From Clostridia bacterium (GTDB taxonomy: Bacteria; Bacillota_A; Clostridia; Oscillospirales; Acutalibacteraceae), in assembly GCA_017390825.1 (NCBI GenBank), contig JAFPAK010000097.1:1-16120 (forward strand): a stretch of 16,120 bases of DNA. Reading direction: 5' to 3'. A model generated the notes under the pieces. That model was not told where the DNA came from, searched no databases, and saw only the letters and a program-made list of their open reading frames with translations. The position numbers and the translations under genes were made by a program. Shown here piece by piece: positions 15,326 through 16,120 of the stretch (positions are counted from its first letter, which is position 1; every line of letters begins with the position of its first letter).

Positions 15326-16120
15326 ATGTTGACGCTTGACAAGATATTCGAAGCACAGGTGGTGCTCAAGGAAATTATAAGGGCAACAAAGGTTGTTCCC
15401 TCAAACGGAATTGCCGTAGATTGCGAACTGTATCTGAAGCCTGAAAACCTACAAAAAACAGGCTCATTCAAGCTACGAGGCTCGGGCTATAAAATCGCTA
15501 CACTTTCCGATGAGGAAAAAGCAAGAGGCGTTATAGCGTGTTCGGCAGGAAATCACGCCCAGGGAGTTGCTCTTGCGGCATCAAAGCACGGAATCAAGTC
15601 GCTGATTTGCCTGCCCGACAGCGCACCGATTTCAAAGATTGAGGCAACAAAGAGCTACGGTGCAGATATTTGCCTTGTCAACGGTTGCTATGACGACGCT
15701 TATGCAAAGGCACTTCAGATGAAAGATGAAATGGGTTATACCTTTGTTCATCCGTTTGATGACGAAGCTGTTATTGCAGGTCAGGGCACGATCGGTCTTG
15801 AAATTGCAAGCGACCTTGACGACGTTGATGCGGTTATCGTTCCGATTGGCGGCGGCGGTCTTATTTCGGGTGTTGCTTATGCACTAAAATCAATCAGGCC
15901 CTCAATCAAGGTCTACGGCGTTCAGGCGGCAGGCGCACCGAGTATGTTCAATTCACTCAAAAGCGGGAATATTGAGTGCCTTGATTCCGTTTCCACAATC
16001 GCAGACGGTATTGCCGTTAAACAACCCGGTGAACACACCTTTGAACTGATAAACAAATATGTTGATGATATCGCACTTGTAACAGAGGATGAAATTGCGG
16101 GTGCAATTCTTGAACTTATC
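15326..16120 (+). CDS. ilvA: Threonine ammonia-lyase (threonine dehydratase), 5' part
   Basis: The enzyme uses PLP to turn threonine into 2-oxobutanoate and ammonia, the committed step to isoleucine. The frame from ATG 15326 (after TTGGAG) stays open to the window end: 265 codons, partial. The PLP lysine is K49 in TGSFKLRG; SAGNHAQGVA (about 72-81) and the phosphate-binding IGGGGLISG (about 172-180) are typical of the fold type II family, and the following GVQAAGAPSM fits too. The C-terminus lies outside, so whether it has a regulatory ACT domain (biosynthetic IlvA) or not (TdcB-like) is undecided. The upstream isoleucine-type T-box argues for a biosynthetic role. Confidence 0.93.
   Translation, partial: MLTLDKIFEAQVVLKEIIRATKVVPSNGIAVDCELYLKPENLQKTGSFKLRGSGYKIATLSDEEKARGVIACSAGNHAQGVALAASKHGIKSLICLPDSAPISKIEATKSYGADICLVNGCYDDAYAKALQMKDEMGYTFVHPFDDEAVIAGQGTIGLEIASDLDDVDAVIVPIGGGGLISGVAYALKSIRPSIKVYGVQAAGAPSMFNSLKSGNIECLDSVSTIADGIAVKQPGEHTFELINKYVDDIALVTEDEIAGAILELI

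Noticed and set aside
15042..15471. Short minus-strand frames opposite the T-box and ilvA start.
   Set aside because: They lie over a well-defined RNA element and a conserved coding region; chance frames.

Overview
The window looks like chromosome from a low-GC Clostridia bacterium, probably Ruminococcaceae/Oscillospiraceae of gut or rumen type. The reasons are strong AGGAGG-type ribosome sites, intrinsic terminators with U-tracts, a T-box leader, a meso-diaminopimelate dehydrogenase and an AlaA-type aminotransferase. This placement is inference from gene content; no rRNA or tRNA gene is present to fix it.

Layout, left to right. (1) Positions 1-56 hold the first codons of a minus-strand gene that leaves the window. 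It is preceded by a very structured leader (about 85-335) with a 9-codon upstream ORF, several nested hairpins and an intrinsic terminator, which looks like a transcription attenuator. (2) alaA (401-1618, minus) has its own extended -10 promoter. (3) Positions 1775-2400 hold 'module A': a 102-aa hypothetical gene, the last codons of a sigma-like gene, and a promoter with a hairpin leader. (4) ddh-pyrG-asnA is a tight minus-strand operon making meso-DAP, CTP and asparagine. (5) cofE-like-guaA(ATPPase only)-carB-purC is a second minus-strand operon for purine and pyrimidine synthesis. It starts with an F420-ligase-family gene and ends in a strong terminator. (6) A divergent lysR gene (12442-13314, plus) faces that operon; the two predicted promoters overlap at one palindromic -10 box. 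(7) Positions 13323-14640 hold 'module B': a second, differently broken copy of module A, here with the 331-aa HTH gene intact and the 102-aa gene reduced to 47 bp. (8) A plus-strand promoter, two T-box aptamer domains in tandem sharing one antiterminator/terminator (both apparently with Ile specifiers), and the 5' part of a threonine ammonia-lyase gene (ilvA) close the window.

The housekeeping genes centre on nitrogen assimilation and nucleotide synthesis. Several encoded enzymes can use or need free ammonia (Ddh, AsnA, a GMP synthase lacking its glutaminase domain), which suits an ammonia-rich habitat.

The most unusual content is non-coding or accessory: the attenuator-like leader at the left edge, the pair of complementary broken copies of an accessory module with a conserved hairpin leader, the double-aptamer T-box, and a CofE-like gene at the head of a nucleotide operon. 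No transposase, integrase, CRISPR array, rRNA or tRNA was seen.
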